Under the pieces are notes generated by a model. That model saw only the letters and a list, made by a program, of their open reading frames with translations, had not been told where the DNA came from and ran no database searches. Below are positions 16,905-23,690 of a stretch of DNA of 64,000 bases, in pieces (position 1 is the first letter of the stretch; every line of letters begins with the position of its first letter). Position numbers and translations under genes: made by a program. The stretch lies in NCBI RefSeq assembly GCF_900188415.1, contig NZ_FZNV01000003.1, positions 310,001 through 374,000 on the forward strand, written 5' to 3'. The stretch is from Maribacter sedimenticola. Its GTDB lineage: Bacteria; Bacteroidota; Bacteroidia; Flavobacteriales; Flavobacteriaceae.

Positions 16905-17279
16905 TTAAAAAGGTAGATCGTCATGGTCTTCTTCGTTTAAATTGTCTGCCGGCTCAAAAGCTTCCATTGGAGGTACCGGTGGCATTCCTTCTGGTTGGGA
17001 TTGTGATACGTTCTCTATTCTCCAACCCTGTATAGAATTGAAATATTTAACCTGGCCCTGAGGGTTGGTCCATTCCCTTCCCCTTAAATTAATACTGACC
17101 TTAACATCTTGTCCAACCGCATAGCTATTCAACATGTCACATTTATCCTGTACAAACTCAATCATTATATGTTGCGGGTACTGTTCATCCGTAGTGACGA
17201 CCAATTCTCTTTTTCTAAACCCATTATTACCAAATGTTTGGGTTTCTCCGATCAATTTTACTTTACCTTCTATTTCCAT
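16905..17279 (-). CDS. DUF3127 OB-fold protein with SSB-like C-terminal tail
   Basis: A 124-residue protein of the Bacteroidota-restricted DUF3127 family. Residues 1-85 look like a single OB-type beta barrel (GKVKLIGETQTF, RKRELVVTTDEQYPQHI, FNSIQGWRIENV). An acidic, proline-containing tail follows and ends DDLPF. The same five residues end the true SSB of this window (53066-53527), and that tip is the docking peptide for replication and repair proteins in bacteria. This suggests a role at single-stranded nucleic acid or in recruiting SSB partners, but no binding data are known to me. Confidence 0.85.
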   Translation of the reverse strand: MEIEGKVKLIGETQTFGNNGFRKRELVVTTDEQYPQHIMIEFVQDKCDMLNSYAVGQDVKVSINLRGREWTNPQGQVKYFNSIQGWRIENVSQSQPEGMPPVPPMEAFEPADNLNEEDHDDLPF

Positions 17280-17367
17280 GTTGAACTCTTTTTACAATAA
17301 AGTCCAAAAATACATAAAATGATGCGGTATTAAAACAAGCAAGGACAATAACAACACAACAATTATT

Positions 17368-17375
17368 TACATTTG
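17368..17375 (+). promoter_or_regulatory. -7 promoter box for the histidine kinase gene
   Basis: TACATTTG is a full match to TAnnTTTG. It overlaps a TTG at 17373 that could otherwise be taken as the start codon, which favours the ATG at 17406 as the real start. Confidence 0.5.
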
Positions 17376-17405
17376 GTGTTATCCTTAATATTAGAATACA
17401 CGTGG

Positions 17406-18554
17406 ATGAACTTTATTCCTAAAAACAAGATTTCCAACATTTTTCTATTGATAGGTTCTTTTGTAGTGGTGAGCCTTATCTTATGGAATACAAACAGTTT
17501 TTTTAAACAATTTAAAGAAGAGGAACGCTTAAAAATGGAAATTTGGGCCACTGCGCAATCAGAATTTCTACAATCTTCCGAAACCGTTGATCTAGGTAGT
17601 TTACATTTAAAGGTATTTCAAAACAACACCTCTACCCCAATGATCCTTATTAACAAGGATAAATCCATTAGGGTCAATAATTTCCCTCCATCAAAGGTTG
17701 ATGACTCCCTATATATTCAACGACAGTTAAACAAGTTCAAGAACGAGAACACCCCAATTTCAATAGACCAACAAGGCGAACATTTAGCTACTTTGTATTA
17801 CGGAAATTCTGAGGTACTCAACAAGTTAAAATTTTACCCTATTGCCCTTCTTTTAATCATATTTCTTTTTGCCGCCGTTATCTATTTTCTTTTCAAAACC
17901 AACAAGGCCGCGGAGCAAAATAAACTATGGGCAGGTATGGCCAAGGAAACTGCCCATCAAATAGGTACGCCCCTTTCATCATTGCTAGGATGGAACGAGC
18001 TATTGAAAACAGAAGACATTAACCCGAGTATCACCAAGGAAATAGACAAGGATATAGATCGGTTACAAACCATTACAGAACGCTTTTCACAAATAGGATC
18101 TTTACCTAAACTTGTTGAAAGTGATATTGTAAAGGAAACAAAGGATGCTTATGATTATTTAAAGAGAAGAAGCTCCAAACTCATTCATTTTAGCTTGCAG
18201 ACCAAAGTGGAAAAGTTACCCGTTATGCTCAATAGTTCCCTTTATAATTGGACCATAGAGAATTTAGTCAAGAACGGAATAGACGCTATGCGCGGCAAGG
18301 GCAGTATTGCCATAGAAATTGTCCCTGAAGGTAAATTTGTGAATATATTGATTGCCGATACCGGTCACGGTATTTCAAAAAGCAACTATAATAGTATCTT
18401 TACACCTGGTTTCACTTCTAAAAAAAGAGGATGGGGCCTTGGCCTTTCTTTGGTAAAACGTATTGTGGAAGAATATCATGATGGCAAAATAAAAGTATTG
18501 TCATCTGGCAAAGAAGGTACTATAATGCAAATATCGCTTAAAGTATTACATTGA
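17406..18554 (+). CDS. Sensor histidine kinase
   Basis: Membrane-bound two-component kinase, 382 residues from the ATG at 17406. TM1 is at about 8-28, a short periplasmic sensor region follows, and TM2 is at about 143-163. The dimerisation box reads MAKETAHQIGTPLSSLLG, with the phospho-acceptor His near 183. The ATPase domain has NLVKNGIDAM (N box), DTGHGIS (G1) and GWGLGLSLV (G2). The HQIGTP form of the H box is a variant I recall from Bacteroidota kinases. No response regulator is adjacent, so the partner is unknown. A small zinc-ribbon membrane protein follows after 3 bases. Confidence 0.9.
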   Translation: MNFIPKNKISNIFLLIGSFVVVSLILWNTNSFFKQFKEEERLKMEIWATAQSEFLQSSETVDLGSLHLKVFQNNTSTPMILINKDKSIRVNNFPPSKVDDSLYIQRQLNKFKNENTPISIDQQGEHLATLYYGNSEVLNKLKFYPIALLLIIFLFAAVIYFLFKTNKAAEQNKLWAGMAKETAHQIGTPLSSLLGWNELLKTEDINPSITKEIDKDIDRLQTITERFSQIGSLPKLVESDIVKETKDAYDYLKRRSSKLIHFSLQTKVEKLPVMLNSSLYNWTIENLVKNGIDAMRGKGSIAIEIVPEGKFVNILIADTGHGISKSNYNSIFTPGFTSKKRGWGLGLSLVKRIVEEYHDGKIKVLSSGKEGTIMQISLKVLH

Positions 18555-18557
18555 TCT

Positions 18558-18914
18558 ATGGCAAAGGAAAAACTGAACATCATAAAGGAGGCAAATCTTA
18601 ACAATAACTGTCCCGAGTGCTTCAACCAAGATTTGAACCTTACCTTTTTTCAAAAACACACCTATGGCCGTTTTTTTCATAAAATTACGGGAGAACTAAG
18701 TCACAAATTGGTATGCAATACCTGTAAGACCACTATTTACCCTATTAGTTGGACAGAGGATATTGAACGTATGTACAATTACTATCAAAAAACTGCTGTG
18801 CCTGCCAAAAAATCCTCTAAACCTACACTATTATTTTACAGTCTCTTTTTGGTTATCATAGCACTCATAGCAGGGGTAATCTATCTTTATATCACAGGCG
18901 CTATTCAACTTTAG
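18558..18914 (+). CDS. Zinc-ribbon membrane protein
   Basis: A 118-residue protein of unknown function. Two CxxC knuckles (CPEC near residue 19, CNTC near 54) probably bind one zinc ion, and a single C-terminal membrane helix lies at about 92-113. It is almost contiguous with the kinase gene (3-base gap), so it may be an accessory to that signalling system. Its last 14 bases overlap the convergent HIT gene. Confidence 0.7.
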   Translation: MAKEKLNIIKEANLNNNCPECFNQDLNLTFFQKHTYGRFFHKITGELSHKLVCNTCKTTIYPISWTEDIERMYNYYQKTAVPAKKSSKPTLLFYSLFLVIIALIAGVIYLYITGAIQL

Positions 18915-19293
18915 CACCTATGGCCTTGGCAAGATCTGTAAATTCCTTATCACTAAGAGATACCTTGTGCTGAAATGTAATATCCTTCATATTGTTCAAG
19001 GGAATTAAATGAACATGTACATGGGGAACCTCTAAACCTATTACGGACATACCCACTCTTTTGCACGCTACGGTTTGCTGCAATGCCTTGCCCACTTTCC
19101 TAGAAAAAGCCATTAGGCCTATATATGTCTCTTCATCCAAGTCCAAAATTTTATCCACCTCTTTTTTGGGTATGCAAAGCGTATGCCCTTTGGCATTAGG
19201 ATTAATGTCCAAAAAAGCTAAAAAATTTTCATCTTCGGCTACCTTAAAACATGGTATTTCACCATTGATGATCTTTGTGAAAATAGTTGGCAT
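18901..19293 (-). CDS. HIT family nucleotide-binding protein
   Basis: A 130-residue histidine-triad protein, likely an HINT/Fhit-type nucleotide phosphoramidase or hydrolase. It starts MPTIFTKIINGEIPC and contains the LAFLDINPNAKGHTLCIPK core. The catalytic triad sequence HVHVHLIPL is near residue 95. It is 75 bases downstream of greA on the same strand, with a strong terminator between, and overlaps the upstream zinc-ribbon gene tail-to-tail by 14 bases. Confidence 0.94.
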   Translation of the reverse strand: MPTIFTKIINGEIPCFKVAEDENFLAFLDINPNAKGHTLCIPKKEVDKILDLDEETYIGLMAFSRKVGKALQQTVACKRVGMSVIGLEVPHVHVHLIPLNNMKDITFQHKVSLSDKEFTDLAKAIGAKVE

Positions 19294-19314
19294 CTTTTTT
19301 TAATATTTAATTGC

Positions 19315-19347
19315 ACAAAAAAATCCTATCCAGAATGGGATAGGATT
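19315..19347 (-). terminator. greA terminator
   Basis: A perfect 10-bp stem (AATCCTATCC at 19322-19331, complement at 19338-19347) has a 6-base loop. On the minus strand it is followed by seven U, just downstream of the greA stop. Confidence 0.85.
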
Positions 19348-19368
19348 AAATATAACAAATTACAATTT

Positions 19369-19845
19369 CTATGTTCTAGAAATTTCAAGAATTTCAAATT
19401 TGATAGCTCCACTGGGCACAACAATTTCTGCAGTATCGCCTACTTTTTTTCCCAAAAGACCCTTACCGATAGGTGAACTTACCGAAATCTTGCCCGCTTT
19501 TAGGTCCGCTTCGCTTTCCGCCACCAGTTTATAGGTCATCTCCATTCCGTTATTTTGGTTTTTAAGTTTTACGGTAGACAGCACCAATACCTTAGAAGTA
19601 TCTAGTTGCGACTCGTCTATTAAACGTGCATTGGCTACCGTATTCTCCAATTTTGAGATTTTCATTTCCAAAAGTCCTTGGGCCTCTTTTGCCGCGTCAT
19701 ATTCTGCGTTCTCGGATAGGTCTCCCTTGTCCCTAGCCTCCGCAATAGCCTGAGATGCCTTTGGGCGTTCTACGTCCCTTAAATGGTTTAGTTCCGCTTT
19801 TAGCCTTTTTAACCCTTCGGCAGTATAATAAGATACGTTACTCAT
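19369..19845 (-). CDS. greA: Transcription elongation factor GreA
   Basis: Rescues backtracked RNA polymerase by stimulating cleavage of the nascent transcript. The 158-residue protein has the N-terminal coiled-coil (YTAEGLKRLKAELNHLRDVERP) with the acidic tip DKGDLSENAEYDAAKEAQ. The C-terminal FKBP-like domain contains SPIGKGLLGKKVGD. It is expressed alone, with its own promoter box, a structured leader and a terminator. Confidence 0.97.
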   Translation of the reverse strand: MSNVSYYTAEGLKRLKAELNHLRDVERPKASQAIAEARDKGDLSENAEYDAAKEAQGLLEMKISKLENTVANARLIDESQLDTSKVLVLSTVKLKNQNNGMEMTYKLVAESEADLKAGKISVSSPIGKGLLGKKVGDTAEIVVPSGAIKFEILEISRT

Positions 19846-19869
19846 AACATCCTCGTTTTATAAATAGAC

Positions 19870-19916
19870 AAATCCTCTGCAAATGCCTTTTATAACGGCT
19901 TTTTAAGAGAGGATTT
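19870..19916 (-). promoter_or_regulatory. Hairpin in the greA 5' leader
   Basis: An inverted repeat AAATCCTCT (19870-19878) / AGAGGATTT (19908-19916) encloses an inner GCC/GGC pairing. It begins just downstream of the greA -7 box, so it would form at the very 5' end of the greA transcript. It has no U-run. A role in mRNA stability or autoregulation is possible. Confidence 0.5.
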
Positions 19917-19920
19917 AACA

Positions 19921-19928
19921 CAAATATA
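19921..19928 (-). promoter_or_regulatory. -7 promoter box for greA
   Basis: The minus strand reads TATATTTG, a full TAnnTTTG match, 75 bases upstream of the greA ATG. A clear -33 TTG at the usual distance is missing. Confidence 0.45.
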
Positions 19929-19977
19929 CATATTTTTTACGCACATTTGCTGAAGTTTTTCAAAACAAAATTACACC

Positions 19978-20415
19978 ATGATCCGATATTTAAGTATTCT
20001 ATTTCTACTAATTTTTATCTCATGTAGTAATGATGGCACCAATAGAAATCCTTATTTATTGGAGGTAAGTTTTAGGTTCGATGCCAATTTGAACTTACCA
20101 GAATATAACCCACTAACAAATATTGGAACTGCTATACCTATATCAAGTAATTTGGCCGGAACAAGGGGTGTTTTTGTCATAAATACAGGTTTTGATCAGT
20201 TTAGGGCGTTTGAAGCCAGTTGTCCCAATCATGCACCAAATGATTGTTCTACCATGAGCTTAAACGGCCAAGTAGTTACGTGTTCCTGCGAAGACTATGA
20301 ATATAGTTTATTTACCGGTCAACTTTTAAACCGGCCGGAAGACGGAAAACGGTATTATGACTTGTTGGAATACCGCGCCTCTTTAACCGGGAATACCGTT
20401 GTGATCTCCAATTGA
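19978..20415 (+). CDS. Rieske-like lipoprotein with degenerate cluster ligands
   Basis: A 145-residue probable lipoprotein (lipobox LIFISCS, with the acylated Cys at 16). The C-terminal half resembles a Rieske [2Fe-2S] domain in layout: an acid-aromatic VFVINTGFDQFRAFEASCPNH box and a second TCSCEDYEYSLFTGQ box. In a true Rieske protein the boxes are CxH and CxxH. Here the first is CPNH and the second is CEDY, so one histidine is replaced by Tyr. Iron-sulfur binding is therefore doubtful. Its stop codon abuts the convergent TIM-barrel gene with no base between. Confidence 0.65.
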   Translation: MIRYLSILFLLIFISCSNDGTNRNPYLLEVSFRFDANLNLPEYNPLTNIGTAIPISSNLAGTRGVFVINTGFDQFRAFEASCPNHAPNDCSTMSLNGQVVTCSCEDYEYSLFTGQLLNRPEDGKRYYDLLEYRASLTGNTVVISN

Positions 20416-21081
20416 TTATTCCTCTAACCTATATTTTTCCATAATACCTTTGAACAATTCACCCGTACTGGGTGGGGTATAACTTATGGCATTGGCCCCT
20501 GCCTCTATGGCTTCCAATATTGTTTCATTGGTTTTACCTCCTGTTGCAATTATAGCCACATTGTTATCTATGTCCCGTATCTTTTTAATAATATCAACCG
20601 TATTGCCTGCCCCGGACACATTAAAAATATCTACTCCCGCTTTTATCCTACCTTGAATATCCTCTTTTCCGGATACCACGGTGACCGTAACTGGAATATC
20701 TATTTTCTCCTTCAATTTTGTTATTAGACTATTTGGCGTTGGTTTATTGAGTACTACTCCCAAAGCGCCTTGGAATTCTGCATGGATAGCCAACTCCAAA
20801 GAACGTACACCTGTGGTAATACCGCCACCCACACCACAGAAAATAGGTTTGTCCGCGGCCAAGATCAAAGCATTTGAAATTACGGGCTGTGGGGTAAAAG
20901 GATATACCGCTATTATAGCATTGGCATTCGTATTCCTTATAATGGCCACATCTGTACTAAAGAGGAATGATTTAATGGACTGTCCAAAAACCCGTATACC
21001 AGAGCATTGGGAAATGACTTCCGGAACAATAACAATATTGTTTCTTAGCTTACTTCCAAATACCGGAACATTACCCTCCAT
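20416..21081 (-). CDS. TIM-barrel phosphate-binding protein, function unknown
   Basis: A 221-residue cytoplasmic protein with alternating beta/alpha units. The C-terminal IIATGGKTNETILEAIEAGANAI segment matches the standard phosphate-binding site of TIM barrels of the FMN/phosphosugar type, and a CGVGGGITTG turn lies near residue 82. I recall similar proteins in Clostridia annotated only as hydrolase. It lies downstream of the thiamin-regulated receptor gene on the same strand, but 105 bases away and with its own -7 box. A shared role in thiamin metabolism is possible but weakly supported. Confidence 0.6.
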   Translation of the reverse strand: MEGNVPVFGSKLRNNIVIVPEVISQCSGIRVFGQSIKSFLFSTDVAIIRNTNANAIIAVYPFTPQPVISNALILAADKPIFCGVGGGITTGVRSLELAIHAEFQGALGVVLNKPTPNSLITKLKEKIDIPVTVTVVSGKEDIQGRIKAGVDIFNVSGAGNTVDIIKKIRDIDNNVAIIATGGKTNETILEAIEAGANAISYTPPSTGELFKGIMEKYRLEE

Positions 21082-21153
21082 AACCCCTGAATATTAGGGT
21101 CCTAAATTAGAGTATTCTTTCTTACCTAATTGATTTACATTAAATATTTAAGA

Positions 21154-21161
21154 CAAATTTA
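21154..21161 (-). promoter_or_regulatory. -7 promoter box for the TIM-barrel gene
   Basis: The minus strand reads TAAATTTG, a full match to the consensus, 72 bases upstream of the start at 21081 and 26 bases beyond the stop of the upstream receptor gene's 3' end. No clear -33 element was found. Confidence 0.4.
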
Positions 21162-21186
21162 CAATGCCGTTTTCTTCATAATATTC

Positions 21187-23361
21187 CTAGAAATTTATTG
21201 TGGCACCAAGAAGGAAATTAGTACCTGCTTGAGGATAATAACCTGCACCTTCTATGGTAGTTGTAGTGCCAGGAACGCTAAAAGTATCGTCATAGGTATA
21301 GAAATAACCATTAGACACGTATTTGGCATTGAATACATTATTGACCAAACCAGATAAAACAATACTTTTTAAGAATCCATTACATGTTATGGTATACTGT
21401 AAATTCAAATCGCTTTGCGAATAGGCATCCAATATAGAATTATCAGAATCTATGTTCCCCATATACTGCTTTCCTACATATTTGGACAAAAATGAAATGT
21501 TCAATTCATTGACCGGGTTATATGAAATAATATTTCCAAAAATGAAGTTAGGAGAAAAGGCAATGTTGGTCTTTCCAAGTTCTTGCAGTACTCCATCCCT
21601 TTCAAATACAAAATCTTGGTTCTTATTAGTACTTATTGCCACATTGGGTTTTACTAACAGTTTTTCCCCTAATCCTATATTGGCATCTATTTCTAGTCCT
21701 AAACGATAACTCTCCCCTACATTTTCACGTAATGGGGCGCCAACATCGTTTAACTCACCGGTCAAAACCAATTGGTCCCTGTAATTCATATAATAAACGT
21801 TAGTGTTGAATTGAACATCTGCGGATATATAACGCCACCCCAATTCAAAATCATTTAAACGTTCCGGTTTTGGATTTCCACTCTCATAATCATTTCTATT
21901 AGGCTCCCTATTGGCCACTGCATATGATAAATAAAAATTATTGTTCTTATTAAGATCAAAGATTATCCCTGCCTTTGGATTAAAAAAGTTGAAGGTATCG
22001 TCAACCAAACCGGTATCCTCACCATTAGCCTCATAACCAACAGTTCTATATTGCACATCTCCATATAGTGACCATTGCTCGTTTAATTGATAATTTGCCT
22101 TTGTATATAGATTAAAATCTGTTTTAGCGGAACTATCATCATAATAACGGTCTTGGTAATTACTATTACTGGCATATCTAGCCCAGATAACCTCCCCAAA
22201 ATGATCGCCTTCGTATTTATTTAGACCACCACCTATTATTAAATCTAACTTTTCTTTCTTGTAATTCGCAGAAAAAACCGTTCCATAGAAATCATTATCC
22301 AACCAACGTCTTCTTATGATATCCGTTTCGGTGATTTCCTCGCCATTGACGGTTATAGGCTCAAAACCATACGTTGCAAAATCATCATCTTCCTTATATT
22401 GTTCAAAGTAACCCCTACCCCTTGTATAGTGCAATGCTAAATTAGTACTCCACTCATTGGAAATCTGCTCGTTCCATAATAATTGCGCATGGTCTTGTTT
22501 GTAATTATCCACTTCATTATCATGAAATTGAGTGTTTCCGTTTTCATCGGTATATATACCTGAAGGGTTAAAGGTTCTATCTTCCTTTAAGGTTTCGGCA
22601 TCTATACCGTACCAAGCTTGGTACGTAATTTCATGACCACCAAAAAGCAGTGCTTTGACCAAGGTATTATCATCCTTATAGGCTCCCTGCAAAAAATAGG
22701 AGTCTAAATCTGATCTGGCCCTATCGATATAACCGTCCGAGTTAATTTTTGATAGTCGTCCTGAAATTTCAACCTGGTCATTCAACATACCTGTACTAAA
22801 CTTCAAGTTGTTCCTAAGTGTATTGTAGCTCCCGACAGATGTAGAGATTTGACCATAAGCTTCTTGAGAAAAGCCATCGGTCAATACATTTAAACTTGCC
22901 CCAAAAGCGCCGGCACCGTTGGTAGACGTACCAACACCACGCTGTAATTGCAAACTTTCCGTAGAAGAGGCAAAATCTGGCATATTAACCCAAAAGGTCC
23001 CTTGGGATTCTGCATCATTATAAGGAACGCCGTTAATGGTAACATTGACCCTGGTGGCATCACTACCCCTAACACGTATACCGGTATAACCTACACCGGC
23101 ACCTGCATCTGTGGTAGTAACCACTGAGGGTAAAAAATTCATTAGTACAGGAATATCCTGACCTAAATTCCTAGGTTTAATTTCTTCCTTGGTCAAATTT
23201 GAAAAAGTTACCGGAGACGATTTGGTTACCCTTAGGGCAGATACAAAGACCTCATCTAAAACAACCTTACTACCTTGTAAAGAATCTATTTCCTGCTCTT
23301 GAGCCAGTAAGCCCAAGTTAAAAGTAAAAAATGCGACAATTGTAAAAATAACTGGTTTCAT
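21187..23361 (-). CDS. TonB-dependent outer membrane receptor, probable thiamin receptor
   Basis: A 724-residue outer-membrane transporter energised by TonB-ExbBD. It has a signal peptide of about 20 residues (ending LGLLAQ), a short TonB-box region (DEVFVSALRVTKSSPVTFS) and a plug domain (about 50-165, with IRVRGSDATRVNVTINGVPYND). A 22-strand type barrel ends in the canonical C-terminal Phe (LLGATINF). It lacks an N-terminal carboxypeptidase-like domain and a SusD partner. Alone it would be called a siderophore or vitamin receptor. The TPP riboswitch in its leader makes thiamin or a thiamin precursor the likely substrate, as for the thiamin-regulated receptors proposed in other Bacteroidota. 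Confidence 0.9.
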   Translation of the reverse strand: MKPVIFTIVAFFTFNLGLLAQEQEIDSLQGSKVVLDEVFVSALRVTKSSPVTFSNLTKEEIKPRNLGQDIPVLMNFLPSVVTTTDAGAGVGYTGIRVRGSDATRVNVTINGVPYNDAESQGTFWVNMPDFASSTESLQLQRGVGTSTNGAGAFGASLNVLTDGFSQEAYGQISTSVGSYNTLRNNLKFSTGMLNDQVEISGRLSKINSDGYIDRARSDLDSYFLQGAYKDDNTLVKALLFGGHEITYQAWYGIDAETLKEDRTFNPSGIYTDENGNTQFHDNEVDNYKQDHAQLLWNEQISNEWSTNLALHYTRGRGYFEQYKEDDDFATYGFEPITVNGEEITETDIIRRRWLDNDFYGTVFSANYKKEKLDLIIGGGLNKYEGDHFGEVIWARYASNSNYQDRYYDDSSAKTDFNLYTKANYQLNEQWSLYGDVQYRTVGYEANGEDTGLVDDTFNFFNPKAGIIFDLNKNNNFYLSYAVANREPNRNDYESGNPKPERLNDFELGWRYISADVQFNTNVYYMNYRDQLVLTGELNDVGAPLRENVGESYRLGLEIDANIGLGEKLLVKPNVAISTNKNQDFVFERDGVLQELGKTNIAFSPNFIFGNIISYNPVNELNISFLSKYVGKQYMGNIDSDNSILDAYSQSDLNLQYTITCNGFLKSIVLSGLVNNVFNAKYVSNGYFYTYDDTFSVPGTTTTIEGAGYYPQAGTNFLLGATINF

Positions 23362-23462
23362 CCGTATATATTCTACGAATAAAAGGGGCTATTATTCTAA
23401 AGTTTCTATTGATTTTTGTTGTCTAAATTTTAGTTTTTGACAACGTTTGCACCTAATGGCGA

Positions 23463-23562
23463 TCATCGCCTCCCTTGGCAGCATTACCTGCCCAGGTTCT
23501 TTGGGTATAATCTCAGCTTTGGGCCAACATTTGTCAGCTTTGGGCACCCCTTTGAGATGGTA
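23463..23562 (-). ncRNA. TPP (thiamin pyrophosphate) riboswitch
   Basis: Read on the minus strand the leader contains the THI-box landmarks in order: AAGGGGTGCC, then GCTGAGATTATACCC, AAAGAACCTG, GGCAGGTAATGCTGCC and AAGGGAGGCGATG. These match the conserved pyrimidine- and pyrophosphate-binding cores. P1 can pair CATC (5' end) with GATG (3' end); the limits are approximate. The start lies about 100 bases upstream of the receptor ATG. Between them is a GTTGTC...GACAAC hairpin (about 23418-23444) without a U-run, so control may act at translation. The 66-codon open frame across this RNA is best explained as non-coding. Confidence 0.92.
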
Positions 23563-23570
23563 CAAATGTA
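23563..23570 (-). promoter_or_regulatory. -7 promoter box of the riboswitch-receptor transcript
   Basis: The minus strand reads TACATTTG, a full TAnnTTTG match. Transcription would start about 7 bases downstream, right at the first helix of the riboswitch, as expected for a riboswitch leader. Confidence 0.55.
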
Positions 23571-23690
23571 GTACCATAATTTCATCTCTCATAACATAAT
23601 CATGAAAAATAATGCCTTCATAATTAACACCAATTTAAAACTACGGAAGAGCGTTTAAACGTACATTCAAGGAGGATTTAATTTATTTAC

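Noticed and set aside
23418-23444. Terminator between the TPP riboswitch and the receptor gene
   Set aside because: The GTTGTC/GACAAC hairpin is followed by AAAAATC on the coding strand rather than a U-run, so transcription termination is not supported.
23392-23592. A 66-codon minus-strand open frame with a CxxC, upstream of the thiamin-type receptor
   Set aside because: It runs straight through the TPP riboswitch core, whose conserved segments explain the sequence better than a protein.
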